Positions 1-6,031 of a DNA stretch of 6,114 nt are shown in pieces. The stretch lies in assembly GCA_014799855.1 (NCBI GenBank), contig JAAVHG010000132.1, positions 6,230-12,343 on the forward strand, written 5' to 3'. The notes below the pieces were generated by a model. It was not told the DNA's origin, ran no database searches, and saw only the letters and a program-made list of their open reading frames with translations. The stretch's first letter is position 1; each line of letters opens with the position of its first letter. A program made the position numbers and the translations under genes. Source of the DNA: Oscillibacter sp. (GTDB lineage: Bacteria > Bacillota > Clostridia > Oscillospirales > Oscillospiraceae).

Positions 1-390
1 GACCTGGCCCTCCTGGCTATGCAGGCCAGGGACATGGCCCAGGCCGCCCTGTACGACGCCTGCGGCAGCGCCTATGTGGAGGAGGGCTGCGGCATGGCGG
101 AGGAGGCCCTGTCGGCCCGCCTGCCGGGGCTGTACCTCACGGACCGGTTCAGCCCCGGCTACGGGGACCTGCCCCTGGATGTCCAGGGGGACCTCTGCGC
201 CGCCCTGGACGCCCGGCGGCGGCTGGGCCTGACGGTGACGGAGAGCGCGCTGTTGAACCCGGTCAAGTCCGTGACGGCGGTTATCGGCGTGGCGGAGACT
301 CCCCAGCCCGCCAGAATCCGGGGCTGCGGGTACTGCCGGATGCGGGAGACCTGTTGTTTGCGAAAAGGAGGAAATCACTGTGGGAATTGA
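1..390 (+). CDS. MetH reactivation-domain protein (vitamin B12-dependent methionine synthase activation domain), 5' end cut off by window
   Basis: This is the C-terminal 129 residues of a protein whose start lies outside the window; the frame is open from base 1 to the TGA at 388-390. It matches the stand-alone activation-domain family (pfam Met_synt_B12 type), which binds SAM and reductively remethylates MetH whose cobalamin has been oxidised to cob(II)alamin. The visible signatures are RFSPGYGD at fragment residues 49-56 (the family's R-x-x-PGYGD motif), the ESALLNPVKSV stretch at 81-91 (the usual S-x-x-L-x-P-x-KSV segment), and a Cys-rich tail with C109-x2-C112-x5-C118-C119. The next gene, metH, lacks its own C-terminal activation domain, so the two proteins very probably act together. 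The last codons overlap the first 11 bases of metH, and the residues KGG are encoded by the metH ribosome binding site. The internal ATG codons near base 19 are not the true start. Family assignment is firm; the electron donor is unknown. Confidence 0.9.
   Translation, partial: DLALLAMQARDMAQAALYDACGSAYVEEGCGMAEEALSARLPGLYLTDRFSPGYGDLPLDVQGDLCAALDARRRLGLTVTESALLNPVKSVTAVIGVAETPQPARIRGCGYCRMRETCCLRKGGNHCGN
365..371 (+). promoter_or_regulatory. Ribosome binding site of metH, inside the upstream coding region
   Basis: AAGGAGG ends 8 nt before the GTG at 380. It decides the start of metH, because the only other support for that start is the fit of the protein N-terminus. It lies within the last codons of the activation protein, so ribosomes finishing that gene pass directly over it, which points to coupled translation. 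Confidence 0.85.
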
Positions 391-2728
391 CTTTTCCGGC
401 CTCTTGTTTCTGGACGGAGCCATGGGCACCGTCCTTCAGCAGCGGGGCCTGCCCCCCGGAGGCGTGCCGGAGCTGCTGAACCTGACCAATCCGGATCTGA
501 TCCGATCCGTCCACCGGGCCTATTTCGACGCGGGGAGCCAAATCGTCTACGCCAACACCTTCGGAGCCAACGCCCTGAAGCTGGCGGGCTCCGGCCATAC
601 GGACCGGGAGGTCGTCGCCGCCGGGGTGCGCCTCGCCAAGGCCGAGGCGGGGCCGGGGCAGTTGGCCGCGTTGGATATCGGCCCTCTGGGGGCGCTGCTG
701 GAACCGATGGGCAGCCTGTCCTTTGAACAGGCCTGTGATCTCTTCGCCCAAATGGCTAAGGCCGGGGAGGAAGCCGGGGCGGATCTGGCGGTCATCGAGA
801 CCATGACGGACCTCTACGAGGCCAAGGCGGCCCTTCTGGCGGTGAAGGAGAACACCCGCCTGCCGGTCCTGGTCACCATGTCCTTTGAGGAGACGGGCCG
901 CACCTTCACCGGATGCGCCGTGGCCTCCATGGCCCGGACCCTGGAGGGCCTGGGAGCCGACGCAATCGGCCTCAACTGCTCGTTAGGCCCCGACAAGCTG
1001 GCCCCTCTTCTGCGGGAGCTGGCGGAAAACACCCGCCTTCCGGTGATTGCCAAGCCCAACGCGGGCCTCCCCGATCCGGTGGACGGCCATTACGACATGG
1101 ACCCGGAGGCCTTCGCCGCCGCTCTGGCCCCGTGCCTGGACCTGGGCGTGACCATTTTCGGCGGCTGCTGCGGCACCTCGCCGGAGTATATCCGCTGTCT
1201 GCGGCGGGCCTTGGAGGGCAAAACCCCGGCCCCCCGGCGGTATCTGGGCGGGGCCTTCCTCTGCACCCCCGCCAACCCCCTGCCTATTAGCGGCGTGCGG
1301 GTCATCGGCGAGCGGGTGAACCCCACCGGGAAGAAGCGCTTCCAGCAGGCTTTGCTGGAAGAGGATTTGGACTATATTTTAGATGTGGCTATCCAGCAGG
1401 AAGCCGCCGGGGCGGACATTCTGGACGTAAACGTGGGCTTCCCCGGCGTGGACGAGGCCGCCATGCTTCCCAAGGTGGTAAAAACCCTGCAAAGCGCCGT
1501 GTCCCTGCCCTTGCAGCTGGATTCCTCCAACCCGGACGCCTTGGAGGCGGGCCTCCGGGTGTATAACGGCAAGGCGGCGGTAAACTCCGTCAACGGCGAG
1601 GAGGCGGTGATGGAGCGGATTTTCCCCATCGTGAAAAAATACGGAGCCGCCGTGGTAGGTCTGACCCTGGATAAAGGCGGCGTGCCCCAGACGGCGGAGG
1701 AGCGCGCCGCCATTGCCCGCCGGATTCTGGAGAGGGCGGAGGCTTACGGCGTTCCCAGGGAGGACCTGTGGATCGACTGCCTGACCCTCACCGTCTCCGC
1801 CCAGCAGGAGCAGGGCATGGAGACGGTGAAGGCGGTGCGTTATGTCCGGGAGGAGCTGGGACTCCAGACGGTTCTGGGGGTGTCCAATATCTCCTTCGGC
1901 CTCCCCAGCCGGGGGCTTCTGACCAGCGCCTTTCTGGTGCAGGCCCTGTCTGCCGGGCTGACCCTGCCCATCATCAATCCCAACCAGCGGGAGATGATGG
2001 ACGCGGTGTCGGCCTTCCGGGTTCTCTCCGGCGAGGACCGGGAGTGCCGGGCCTACGTGGAGCGGTTCGCCGCCGCCCCGTCCCCGGAAAAGGCCGCGCC
2101 CTCCGGGGAAATGAGCCTGGAAGAGGCGGTTTTCCGGGGCCTCCGGGCCGACGCGGGCCGCCTGGCGGCGGAGGCGCTGAAAACAGAGAGCGAGCTCTCC
2201 CTGGTGGAAAACCGCCTGATCCCCGCCCTGGACCGGGTGGGCGAGGGCTACGAGGCGGGGCGGGTGTTCCTGCCCCAGCTCCTTTCCGCCGCCCAGGCCG
2301 CCCAGGCGGTGTTTGAGGCGGTGCGGGCCTCCCTGGCCCAGAAGGGGGAGGCCAGTGTGAAAAAGGGCCGTCTGGCGGTAGCCACCGTCCAGGGGGACAT
2401 CCATGATATTGGGAAAAATATTGTAAAAACCGTGCTGGAAAACTACGGCTACGACGTGCTGGATCTGGGCCGGGACGTGCCGCCGGAGACGGTGGTGGAA
2501 ACGGTGGTCCGGGAGAAGATCCCCCTGGTGGGCCTCTCCGCCCTGATGACCACCACCCTGCCCGCCATGGAGGAGACCACCCGGCGGCTCAAGGCCCTGC
2601 CCAATCCCCCGGCGGTGTTTGTGGGCGGCGCGGTGGTGACGGCGGACTACGCCGCCAAAATCGGCGCGGACGCTTACGCCAAGGACGCCCGCCAATCGGT
2701 GGAGATTGCCAGGAGGGTTTTGGGATGA
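380..2728 (+). CDS. metH: Cobalamin-dependent methionine synthase, short three-module form without activation domain
   Basis: The 782-residue protein transfers a methyl group from 5-methyl-THF through protein-bound cobalamin to homocysteine, making methionine in the cytoplasm. Module 1 (about residues 5-285) is the homocysteine S-methyltransferase barrel, with DGAMGT at 12-17 and zinc ligands Cys200 (GLNCS) and Cys263/Cys264 (GGCCG). Module 2 (about 305-560) is the pterin/methyl-THF barrel, with GERVNPTG at 310-317, LDVNVGFPGVDE near 348-359 and LDSSNPDALEAGL near 380-392. Module 3 (about 575-782) is the four-helix cap plus Rossmann B12-binding domain; DIHDIG at 673-678 gives the lower-ligand His675, followed by VGLS at 717-720 and VGGAVVT at 748-754. 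E. coli MetH is about 1,200 residues because it adds a reactivation domain; here that part is the upstream gene, as in Thermotoga and many clostridia. The GTG start is chosen for the AAGGAGG site and the immediate match to the family N-terminus. The stop overlaps the next gene as ATGA. All key ligands are present, so the enzyme should be active. Confidence 0.98.
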   Translation: MGIDFSGLLFLDGAMGTVLQQRGLPPGGVPELLNLTNPDLIRSVHRAYFDAGSQIVYANTFGANALKLAGSGHTDREVVAAGVRLAKAEAGPGQLAALDIGPLGALLEPMGSLSFEQACDLFAQMAKAGEEAGADLAVIETMTDLYEAKAALLAVKENTRLPVLVTMSFEETGRTFTGCAVASMARTLEGLGADAIGLNCSLGPDKLAPLLRELAENTRLPVIAKPNAGLPDPVDGHYDMDPEAFAAALAPCLDLGVTIFGGCCGTSPEYIRCLRRALEGKTPAPRRYLGGAFLCTPANPLPISGVRVIGERVNPTGKKRFQQALLEEDLDYILDVAIQQEAAGADILDVNVGFPGVDEAAMLPKVVKTLQSAVSLPLQLDSSNPDALEAGLRVYNGKAAVNSVNGEEAVMERIFPIVKKYGAAVVGLTLDKGGVPQTAEERAAIARRILERAEAYGVPREDLWIDCLTLTVSAQQEQGMETVKAVRYVREELGLQTVLGVSNISFGLPSRGLLTSAFLVQALSAGLTLPIINPNQREMMDAVSAFRVLSGEDRECRAYVERFAAAPSPEKAAPSGEMSLEEAVFRGLRADAGRLAAEALKTESELSLVENRLIPALDRVGEGYEAGRVFLPQLLSAAQAAQAVFEAVRASLAQKGEASVKKGRLAVATVQGDIHDIGKNIVKTVLENYGYDVLDLGRDVPPETVVETVVREKIPLVGLSALMTTTLPAMEETTRRLKALPNPPAVFVGGAVVTADYAAKIGADAYAKDARQSVEIARRVLG

Positions 2729-4479
2729 AGGACATTCGACTCCGCCTGAAGGACGGCCCTCTGCTGTTTGACGGCGGCATGGCCTCCTGTTTTGCGGAAA
2801 AATTCCCCGGCGAGCGCTGCGAGCCGGCCAGCCTCACCCGGCCGGAGGAGATCGCCGCCATTCACCGGGCCTATCTGAACGCCGGGGCCCAGGCCCTGAA
2901 AACCAACACCTACGGCCTGGGGGCGGATTTTGCCGGGGACCGGGAGGAGGACGCCAAGGATATCATCCAGGCCGCCTGCCGCCTGGCCCTGGACGCCGCC
3001 GGAGATCGGGCCTACGTGTTCGCGGACATAGGCCCCGCCCCGGAGGACCGGGCCCTGTCCCGGGGGGAGAACTACATCCGTCAGGCGGACTGCTTTCTGG
3101 CCCAGGGCCTCCGGCATTTTCTGTTGGAGACGCTTCCCTCCCACGAGGGCGTGGGAGAACTGGCCCGTTATGTAAAGGAGAAGGCCCCGGACAGCTTCCT
3201 GATAGTCTCCTTTGCCGTTTCCAGCGACGGCGTTACCTGTGAGGGCCGATCCGGCCGGGAGCTGTTCCGCTGGGCGGCGGACAACCCGGACATTGACGCG
3301 GTGGGCTTCAACTGCATGTCCGGCCCCCACCACCTCCTGGAGTACATCCGGAGGCTGGATCTGAACGGGGTCACCCTCTCCGTCATGCCCATCGCCGGGT
3401 ATCCCACGGTTCTGGGCCGGAGAATGGTCTACCAGGGAACCCCCCATTATTTCGGTGAAAAGCTGGCGGAAATCGCCCGGACGGGAGCCGCCATTGTGGG
3501 CGGCTGCTGCGGAGCCGCTCCGGACCACATCGCCGCGGCGGCGGCCTTGCGGACCGCCCCCCGCCCGAGGGCGGCGGTCCATCCCGCGGCGGCGGAGCAC
3601 CCCCATCCCCTGCCCGCCGCCAATACGCTGGCGGAGAAGCTGGACCGGGGCAAGCGGGTCGTCGCCGTGGAGCTGGACCCCCCGGTGGACGACGGCGTAG
3701 ACTTCTTTCTGGACGGCGTGCAGGCCATCCGGAACGCCGGGGCTGACGCGGTGACCATTGCCGACTGTCCCGTGGGCCGTCCCCGGGCGGACAGCAGTCT
3801 GCTGGCCTGTAAAATCAAGCGGGAGCTGGGGGTGGAGCCCCTGCCCCACATGACCTGCCGGGACCGGAACCTGAACGCCGCCAAGGCGCTGCTTCTGGGC
3901 CTGTCCATCGAGGGGGTCCACAATATCCTGCTGGTCACCGGAGACCCCATCCCCTCCCAGGACCGGGACGAGGTAAAAAGCGTCTTCAATTTCAACTCCC
4001 GGAAGCTGACCCGGTACGTGGCCGCGCTGAACGCGGAAACCCTTCGGGTTCCCTTCCGGATTTTCGGGGCGCTGAACGTCAACGCGAAAAACTTCGCCAT
4101 CCAGCTTCGGATTGCCCAGGAGAAGGAGGCGTGCGGCGTGACCGGATTCCTCACCCAGCCGGTTCTCTCCCAGGAGGCCCTGGATAACCTCCGGCTGGCT
4201 AGGGAGACCCTGCGGGGAAAAATCCTGGGAGGCGTTTACCCGGTGGTGAGCTACAAAAACGCCTGCTTCCTCAATAACGAAATCGCCGGAATGCGCATCG
4301 CCCCGGAGATTGTGTCCCTCTACGAGGGGAAGGACCGGGAGGCGGCGGAGGAGCTGGCCGTGACCATCTCCCTCCGGGCCGCCAAGGCCATGGAGCCCTA
4401 TACCGACGGCCTGTACCTGATGACCCCCTTTAAGCGGGTGGCCCTGATTACCCGGATTTTGGAGGAGCTGAAGGGGTAG
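2725..4479 (+). CDS. yitJ: Bifunctional homocysteine S-methyltransferase / 5,10-methylenetetrahydrofolate reductase
   Basis: This 584-residue fusion resembles Bacillus subtilis YitJ (about 610 residues). The N-terminal barrel (about 8-278) is a homocysteine methyltransferase with FDGGMA at 15-20, zinc ligands Cys197 (GFNC) and Cys261/Cys262 (GGCCG), and the family segment SFAVSSDGVTCEGRSG at 162-177. An Ala/Pro/His-rich linker (about 278-300) leads to a MetF barrel (about 300-582) that reduces methylene-THF to methyl-THF with flavin. Residues matching E. coli MetF Glu28, Asp120 and Gln183 are Glu316 (VAVELDPP), Asp407 (VTGDP) and Gln478 (FLTQPV); PHMTCRDRN lies at 374-382. The ATG overlaps the metH stop (ATGA) and follows AGGAGGG at 2711-2717 with 7-nt spacing. 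The MetF half feeds methyl-THF to MetH. The role of a second methyltransferase domain beside MetH is unclear: it has no cobalamin module and may use S-methylmethionine or another donor, or be redundant. Both domains look intact. No separate MetV-type partner subunit is seen. Confidence 0.96.
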   Translation: MKDIRLRLKDGPLLFDGGMASCFAEKFPGERCEPASLTRPEEIAAIHRAYLNAGAQALKTNTYGLGADFAGDREEDAKDIIQAACRLALDAAGDRAYVFADIGPAPEDRALSRGENYIRQADCFLAQGLRHFLLETLPSHEGVGELARYVKEKAPDSFLIVSFAVSSDGVTCEGRSGRELFRWAADNPDIDAVGFNCMSGPHHLLEYIRRLDLNGVTLSVMPIAGYPTVLGRRMVYQGTPHYFGEKLAEIARTGAAIVGGCCGAAPDHIAAAAALRTAPRPRAAVHPAAAEHPHPLPAANTLAEKLDRGKRVVAVELDPPVDDGVDFFLDGVQAIRNAGADAVTIADCPVGRPRADSSLLACKIKRELGVEPLPHMTCRDRNLNAAKALLLGLSIEGVHNILLVTGDPIPSQDRDEVKSVFNFNSRKLTRYVAALNAETLRVPFRIFGALNVNAKNFAIQLRIAQEKEACGVTGFLTQPVLSQEALDNLRLARETLRGKILGGVYPVVSYKNACFLNNEIAGMRIAPEIVSLYEGKDREAAEELAVTISLRAAKAMEPYTDGLYLMTPFKRVALITRILEELKG

Positions 4480-4502
4480 AGTCAATGCGGTTGAAACGGA
4501 GG

Positions 4503-4648
4503 GGAGTGTCTGGTCGCGCATTTTATTTGGATATGGCCTGACCAGGTGGTCAGGCCCCACATGGAGGAGAGTTCTAAAGAACATGTCTGTGAGACCCAGT
4601 TCCCTGACCAGATCACTCTCCATAAAAACTCTTCAAATAGGACACTCC
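4503..4648. repeat. Nested inverted-repeat element in the 3' region after the met operon (possible MITE or structured RNA)
   Basis: The ends are exact inverted repeats, GGAGTGTC at 4503-4510 and GACACTCC at 4641-4648. Inside lie TATTTG 4524-4529 pairing with CAAATA 4634-4639, extendable to 8 bp with one G-U pair; a 9-bp hairpin at 4535-4556; and ATGG/AGAGT (4561-4564, 4568-4572) pairing with ACTCTCCAT at 4615-4623. Smaller hairpins GTTCT-aa-AGAAC (4571-4582) and GTCT-gtg-AGAC (4585-4595) compete for or fill the last arm. A second long pairing is also possible: 4503-4515 against 4607-4621, sharing GGAG, TG and TCTGGTC. The stretch is more AT-rich than the flanking genes. No flanking target duplication is evident, and no transposase is present. 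It could be a small non-autonomous element or a branched RNA at the 3' end of the met transcript; the sequence does not decide which. Confidence 0.5.
4535..4556. other. 9-bp perfect hairpin within the inverted-repeat element
   Basis: GGCCTGACC (4535-4543) and GGTCAGGCC (4548-4556) are exact reverse complements around the 4-nt loop AGGT. No T-run follows on either strand, so it is unlikely to be a classical intrinsic terminator by itself. The core CTGACCAG recurs at 4604-4611, where it could pair with GGTCAG of this hairpin or with TCTGGTC at 4509-4515. Confidence 0.7.
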
Positions 4649-4771
4649 TTGCGCAAAGCGCGTACGGGTTTCCGATGAAGTCCGGCACGGTAGACTGCGG
4701 CCGCAGCCCAAAGCGCCGCAAGAGTCGTTCTGCCGAAAAGCGTCTATTGAATTTTTTCAGTTGTGCAGGCT
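4649..4771. other. Non-coding remainder between the met operon and the convergent terminator
   Basis: No supportable gene is seen. The region has a perfect 12-bp palindrome CTGCGGCCGCAG at 4695-4706 and a short direct repeat CAAAGCGC at 4654-4661 and 4709-4716. It forms part of a roughly 300-nt 3' untranslated stretch between the stop at 4479 and the terminator. The open frames crossing it have no ribosome binding site and no recognisable protein pattern. Confidence 0.5.
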
Positions 4772-4828
4772 AAAAAAATGGAGAGGAGCGCGGATTTTCG
4801 TCCGCGCTCCTCTTTTCACCATTTTTTT
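4772..4828. terminator. Bidirectional intrinsic terminator between convergent operons
   Basis: A 13-bp perfect stem pairs AGAGGAGCGCGGA (4782-4794) with TCCGCGCTCCTCT (4801-4813) around the loop TTTTCG. An outer arm AAAAAAATGG (4772-4781) is complementary to CCATTTTTTT (4819-4828), separated from the inner stem only by TTTCA on the right. The hairpin is thus followed by a T-tract when read in either direction. It lies 302 nt after the yitJ-type stop on the plus strand and 31 nt after the S-component stop on the minus strand, so it can end both transcripts. Confidence 0.93.
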
Positions 4829-4859
4829 CAGATTTTGTCCCAAAAAACACGGAAAAAAT

Positions 4860-5387
4860 CTACCGTTTAAACCGATCCAGCAAAACAGTGAAGGAACGCT
4901 TCACCGGGCGGAACAGCGCCAGGGCCAGGGTGAAATTTCCCGCCCCGTGGAGCAGGTCCATAGGAATCCCCCCCAGCCACCAGGACAGCGCGTGCTGCCA
5001 GCCGCCCACGGCCCAGTACACCGGAGCGCAGAGCGCGCCGAACAGAAGCCCGAAGCACCCGGACAGGGCCGCCCAGCCAAGGACGCTTTCCATATTCCGC
5101 AAAGCCCTGGCGGCGGCGAACAAAACCAGCCAGATATAGAGGTACGGGACGCTCCAAAGCCCCGGCCCCCATACGGCGATTTCCAGCAGCACGTAGATGT
5201 ACACCGCATACAGCCCCCGCCGGCCTGCGCACACCGCCAGCAGCATCACGGCCAGGGACACCGGCTCGATGTTGGGCAGCTGGGCCATGGCCATTTTCAA
5301 CGCGAATATTACCGCCCCCAGCATCCCGGAAAGCGCCGCCTCCCAGGAGGCCCTCCGGTGGTCAGCCGACCGTGTAGACCCAGCCAT
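4860..5387 (-). CDS. ECF transporter S component, possible corrinoid specificity
   Basis: This 175-residue, highly hydrophobic protein has about six membrane helices (roughly 17-36, 40-55, 57-73, 76-96, 103-126, 143-160). It fits the substrate-binding S components of energy-coupling-factor vitamin transporters, which work with EcfA, EcfA' and EcfT; none of these is in the window, as is usual for group II ECF systems. Helix 1 has the small-residue ladder A25-x3-A29-x3-A33, the AxxxA-type face known to contact EcfT. LPNIEPVSL (37-45) after helix 1, PYLYIWLV near 81-88 and GGIPMDLLHGAGNF at 139-152 match an S-component subfamily recalled to lie beside DUF4430 proteins. The ATG at 5387 overlaps the upstream gene by 26 nt and follows GGAGG at 5404-5400 with a longish 12-nt gap. 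The next ATG (5324) would cut into helix 1, and longer frames extend into non-homologous antisense sequence. Cobalamin or a corrinoid is a plausible substrate from the DUF4430 partner and nearby metH, but this is inference. Confidence 0.84.
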   Translation of the reverse strand: MAGSTRSADHRRASWEAALSGMLGAVIFALKMAMAQLPNIEPVSLAVMLLAVCAGRRGLYAVYIYVLLEIAVWGPGLWSVPYLYIWLVLFAAARALRNMESVLGWAALSGCFGLLFGALCAPVYWAVGGWQHALSWWLGGIPMDLLHGAGNFTLALALFRPVKRSFTVLLDRFKR

Positions 5388-5760
5388 AGACGCCCCCGTC
5401 CTCCAGCATGACCCCGCTGGCCCCGGTCTGGGCGTCCTCGCCGCCGCAGGTGAGCCGCCACCAGCCGTTGTCCTTTGCGTAATCCGCTGTTTCGCCGTCC
5501 ACGGTGTCCACAAAGAGGCCGTAGGCGCTGTCGGAGCCGGAGATCAGGCCCTCCTGGGTCAGCAGGGCTTCCAGGTTGTCCAGATCCGTGGTATAGGCGA
5601 ACTCCTTCTGGGTCCCGTCGCTGTGAACCACCTCCACGGTAACGGTTTTCATCCCTTCCGTCGCCTCCGGGCGGTTCACCCGCCAGATCCCGTACAGCGC
5701 CAGGGCCAGCAGGCAGAAGATCACGATCCCGGCCAGGGCTTGTTTCTGCTTTTTTGTCAT
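5362..5760 (-). CDS. Membrane-anchored DUF4430 (transcobalamin-like C-terminal domain) protein
   Basis: The protein has 132 residues: a short basic N-terminus (MTKKQKQ), one membrane segment at about 8-26, and an extracytoplasmic DUF4430 domain at about 38-131. Family hallmarks seen are the LEALL helix at 63-67 followed by GLISGSDSAYGLFVDTVDG (71-89), the NGWW at 98-101, and the closing DGGVYGWVYT at 121-130. Cys16 sits in the membrane segment, but the sequence before it is not a convincing lipobox, so an uncleaved anchor is more likely than a lipoprotein. DUF4430 is related to the C-terminal domain of the animal cobalamin carriers transcobalamin and intrinsic factor. The start at 5760 is chosen because AAGGGAG (5775-5769) lies 8 nt upstream and the membrane segment follows at once; the much longer frame to 6045 would run through the promoters. 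It is first in an operon with the S component and may capture substrate at the membrane surface for it; the ligand is unproven. Confidence 0.87.
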   Translation of the reverse strand: MTKKQKQALAGIVIFCLLALALYGIWRVNRPEATEGMKTVTVEVVHSDGTQKEFAYTTDLDNLEALLTQEGLISGSDSAYGLFVDTVDGETADYAKDNGWWRLTCGGEDAQTGASGVMLEDGGVYGWVYTVG

Positions 5761-5791
5761 TGGTATCTCTCCCTTTTTGAAAGCTCCCCTT

Positions 5792-5820
5792 ATCATAGCA
5801 GACGGGGAACGTTTCTGCAA
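5792..5820 (-). promoter_or_regulatory. Promoter of the DUF4430-S component operon
   Basis: On the minus strand TTGCAG (5820-5815) and TATGAT (5797-5792) are separated by 17 nt, a good sigma-A pair. Transcription would begin near 5785, leaving a leader of about 25 nt before the ATG at 5760. That is too short to hold a cobalamin riboswitch, so any vitamin control from this promoter would have to be by a protein. CCCC at 5786-5789 and GGGG at 5804-5807 flank the -10 as a small inverted pair. Confidence 0.72.
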
Positions 5821-5936
5821 TTCCAATTTGACGGCGGTTTTTTCTGACAGTTTGTTTATAATATTACACCAAACCCGCTTTTTTTCGCAGAAATCCCGCT
5901 GCGGAGTTATAGTTTGAAAAAATCTACAAAAACTAC

Positions 5937-5965
5937 TTGCAATTCCGGCTGAAACCGTGTAATAT
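5937..5965 (+). promoter_or_regulatory. Promoter of the gene starting at 6032
   Basis: TTGCAA (5937-5942) and TAATAT (5960-5965) are spaced by exactly 17 nt. Transcription should start near 5972, giving a leader of about 60 nt. The leader contains a small GGCGG-tat-CCGCC hairpin at 5997-6009, upstream of the ribosome binding site. The -10 box lies in the left arm of an inverted repeat. Confidence 0.75.
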
Positions 5966-5991
5966 AGTATCGGAAACTGTATTACGCGGTT
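5953..5991. promoter_or_regulatory. Interrupted inverted repeat over the -10 box and start site, candidate operator
   Basis: The left arm AACCGTGTAATATAG (5953-5967) and right arm CTGTATTACGCGGTT (5977-5991) match as reverse complements at 13 of 15 positions; both mismatches would be G-U pairs in RNA. The 9-nt spacer is TATCGGAAA. The left arm covers the -10 hexamer and the spacer covers the predicted start site, the usual place for a repressor operator. The half-site core GTGTAATAT occurs a further time on the minus strand at 5869-5861, between the two divergent promoters. Confidence 0.55.
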
Positions 5992-6017
5992 CTTTGGGCG
6001 GTATCCGCCGGAGATGC

Positions 6018-6024
6018 AAGGAGG
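6018..6024 (+). promoter_or_regulatory. Ribosome binding site deciding the start at 6032
   Basis: AAGGAGG stands 7 nt before the ATG at 6032. It is the main evidence that the short open frame running off the window is a real gene start. Confidence 0.85.
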
Positions 6025-6031
6025 TACGGAC

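Noticed and set aside
1379..2695. 438-codon minus-strand open frame opposite metH
   Set aside because: Same cause: low-complexity His/Gly/Gln-rich translation, no ribosome binding site, fully covered by a certain gene on the other strand.
2674..4623. 649-codon open frame on the minus strand opposite the yitJ-type gene and running into the intergenic region
   Set aside because: It is an antisense shadow produced by GC-rich codon use; its translation is a Gly/His/Gln/Arg-rich string without domain patterns, and the plus-strand gene has clear motifs throughout.
4503..4648. Reading the inverted-repeat element as an insertion sequence remnant with transposase
   Set aside because: No translation of the stretch resembles a transposase and no target-site duplication is visible; only a non-autonomous element remains possible.
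4482..4773. Short open frames of 75-79 codons on both strands across the intergenic region
   Set aside because: No ribosome binding site, no hydrophobic or domain pattern, and they overlap the inverted-repeat element and the palindrome.
5388..5513. N-terminal extension of the S component to 5513
   Set aside because: The extra residues are out-of-frame sequence of the DUF4430 gene, rich in Gly/Pro/Arg, and unlike any S-component N-terminus.
4861..5847. Plus-strand open frames of about 216 codons across the DUF4430 and S-component genes
   Set aside because: Antisense shadows: Pro/Arg/Gln/His-rich translations with no motifs, while the minus-strand frames give a membrane protein and a recognisable domain.
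5761..6031. Cobalamin or SAM riboswitch upstream of the DUF4430 operon
   Set aside because: The predicted leader is only about 25 nt, and I could not find a B12-box or S-box core in the intergenic region on either strand. A covariance-model scan would settle it.
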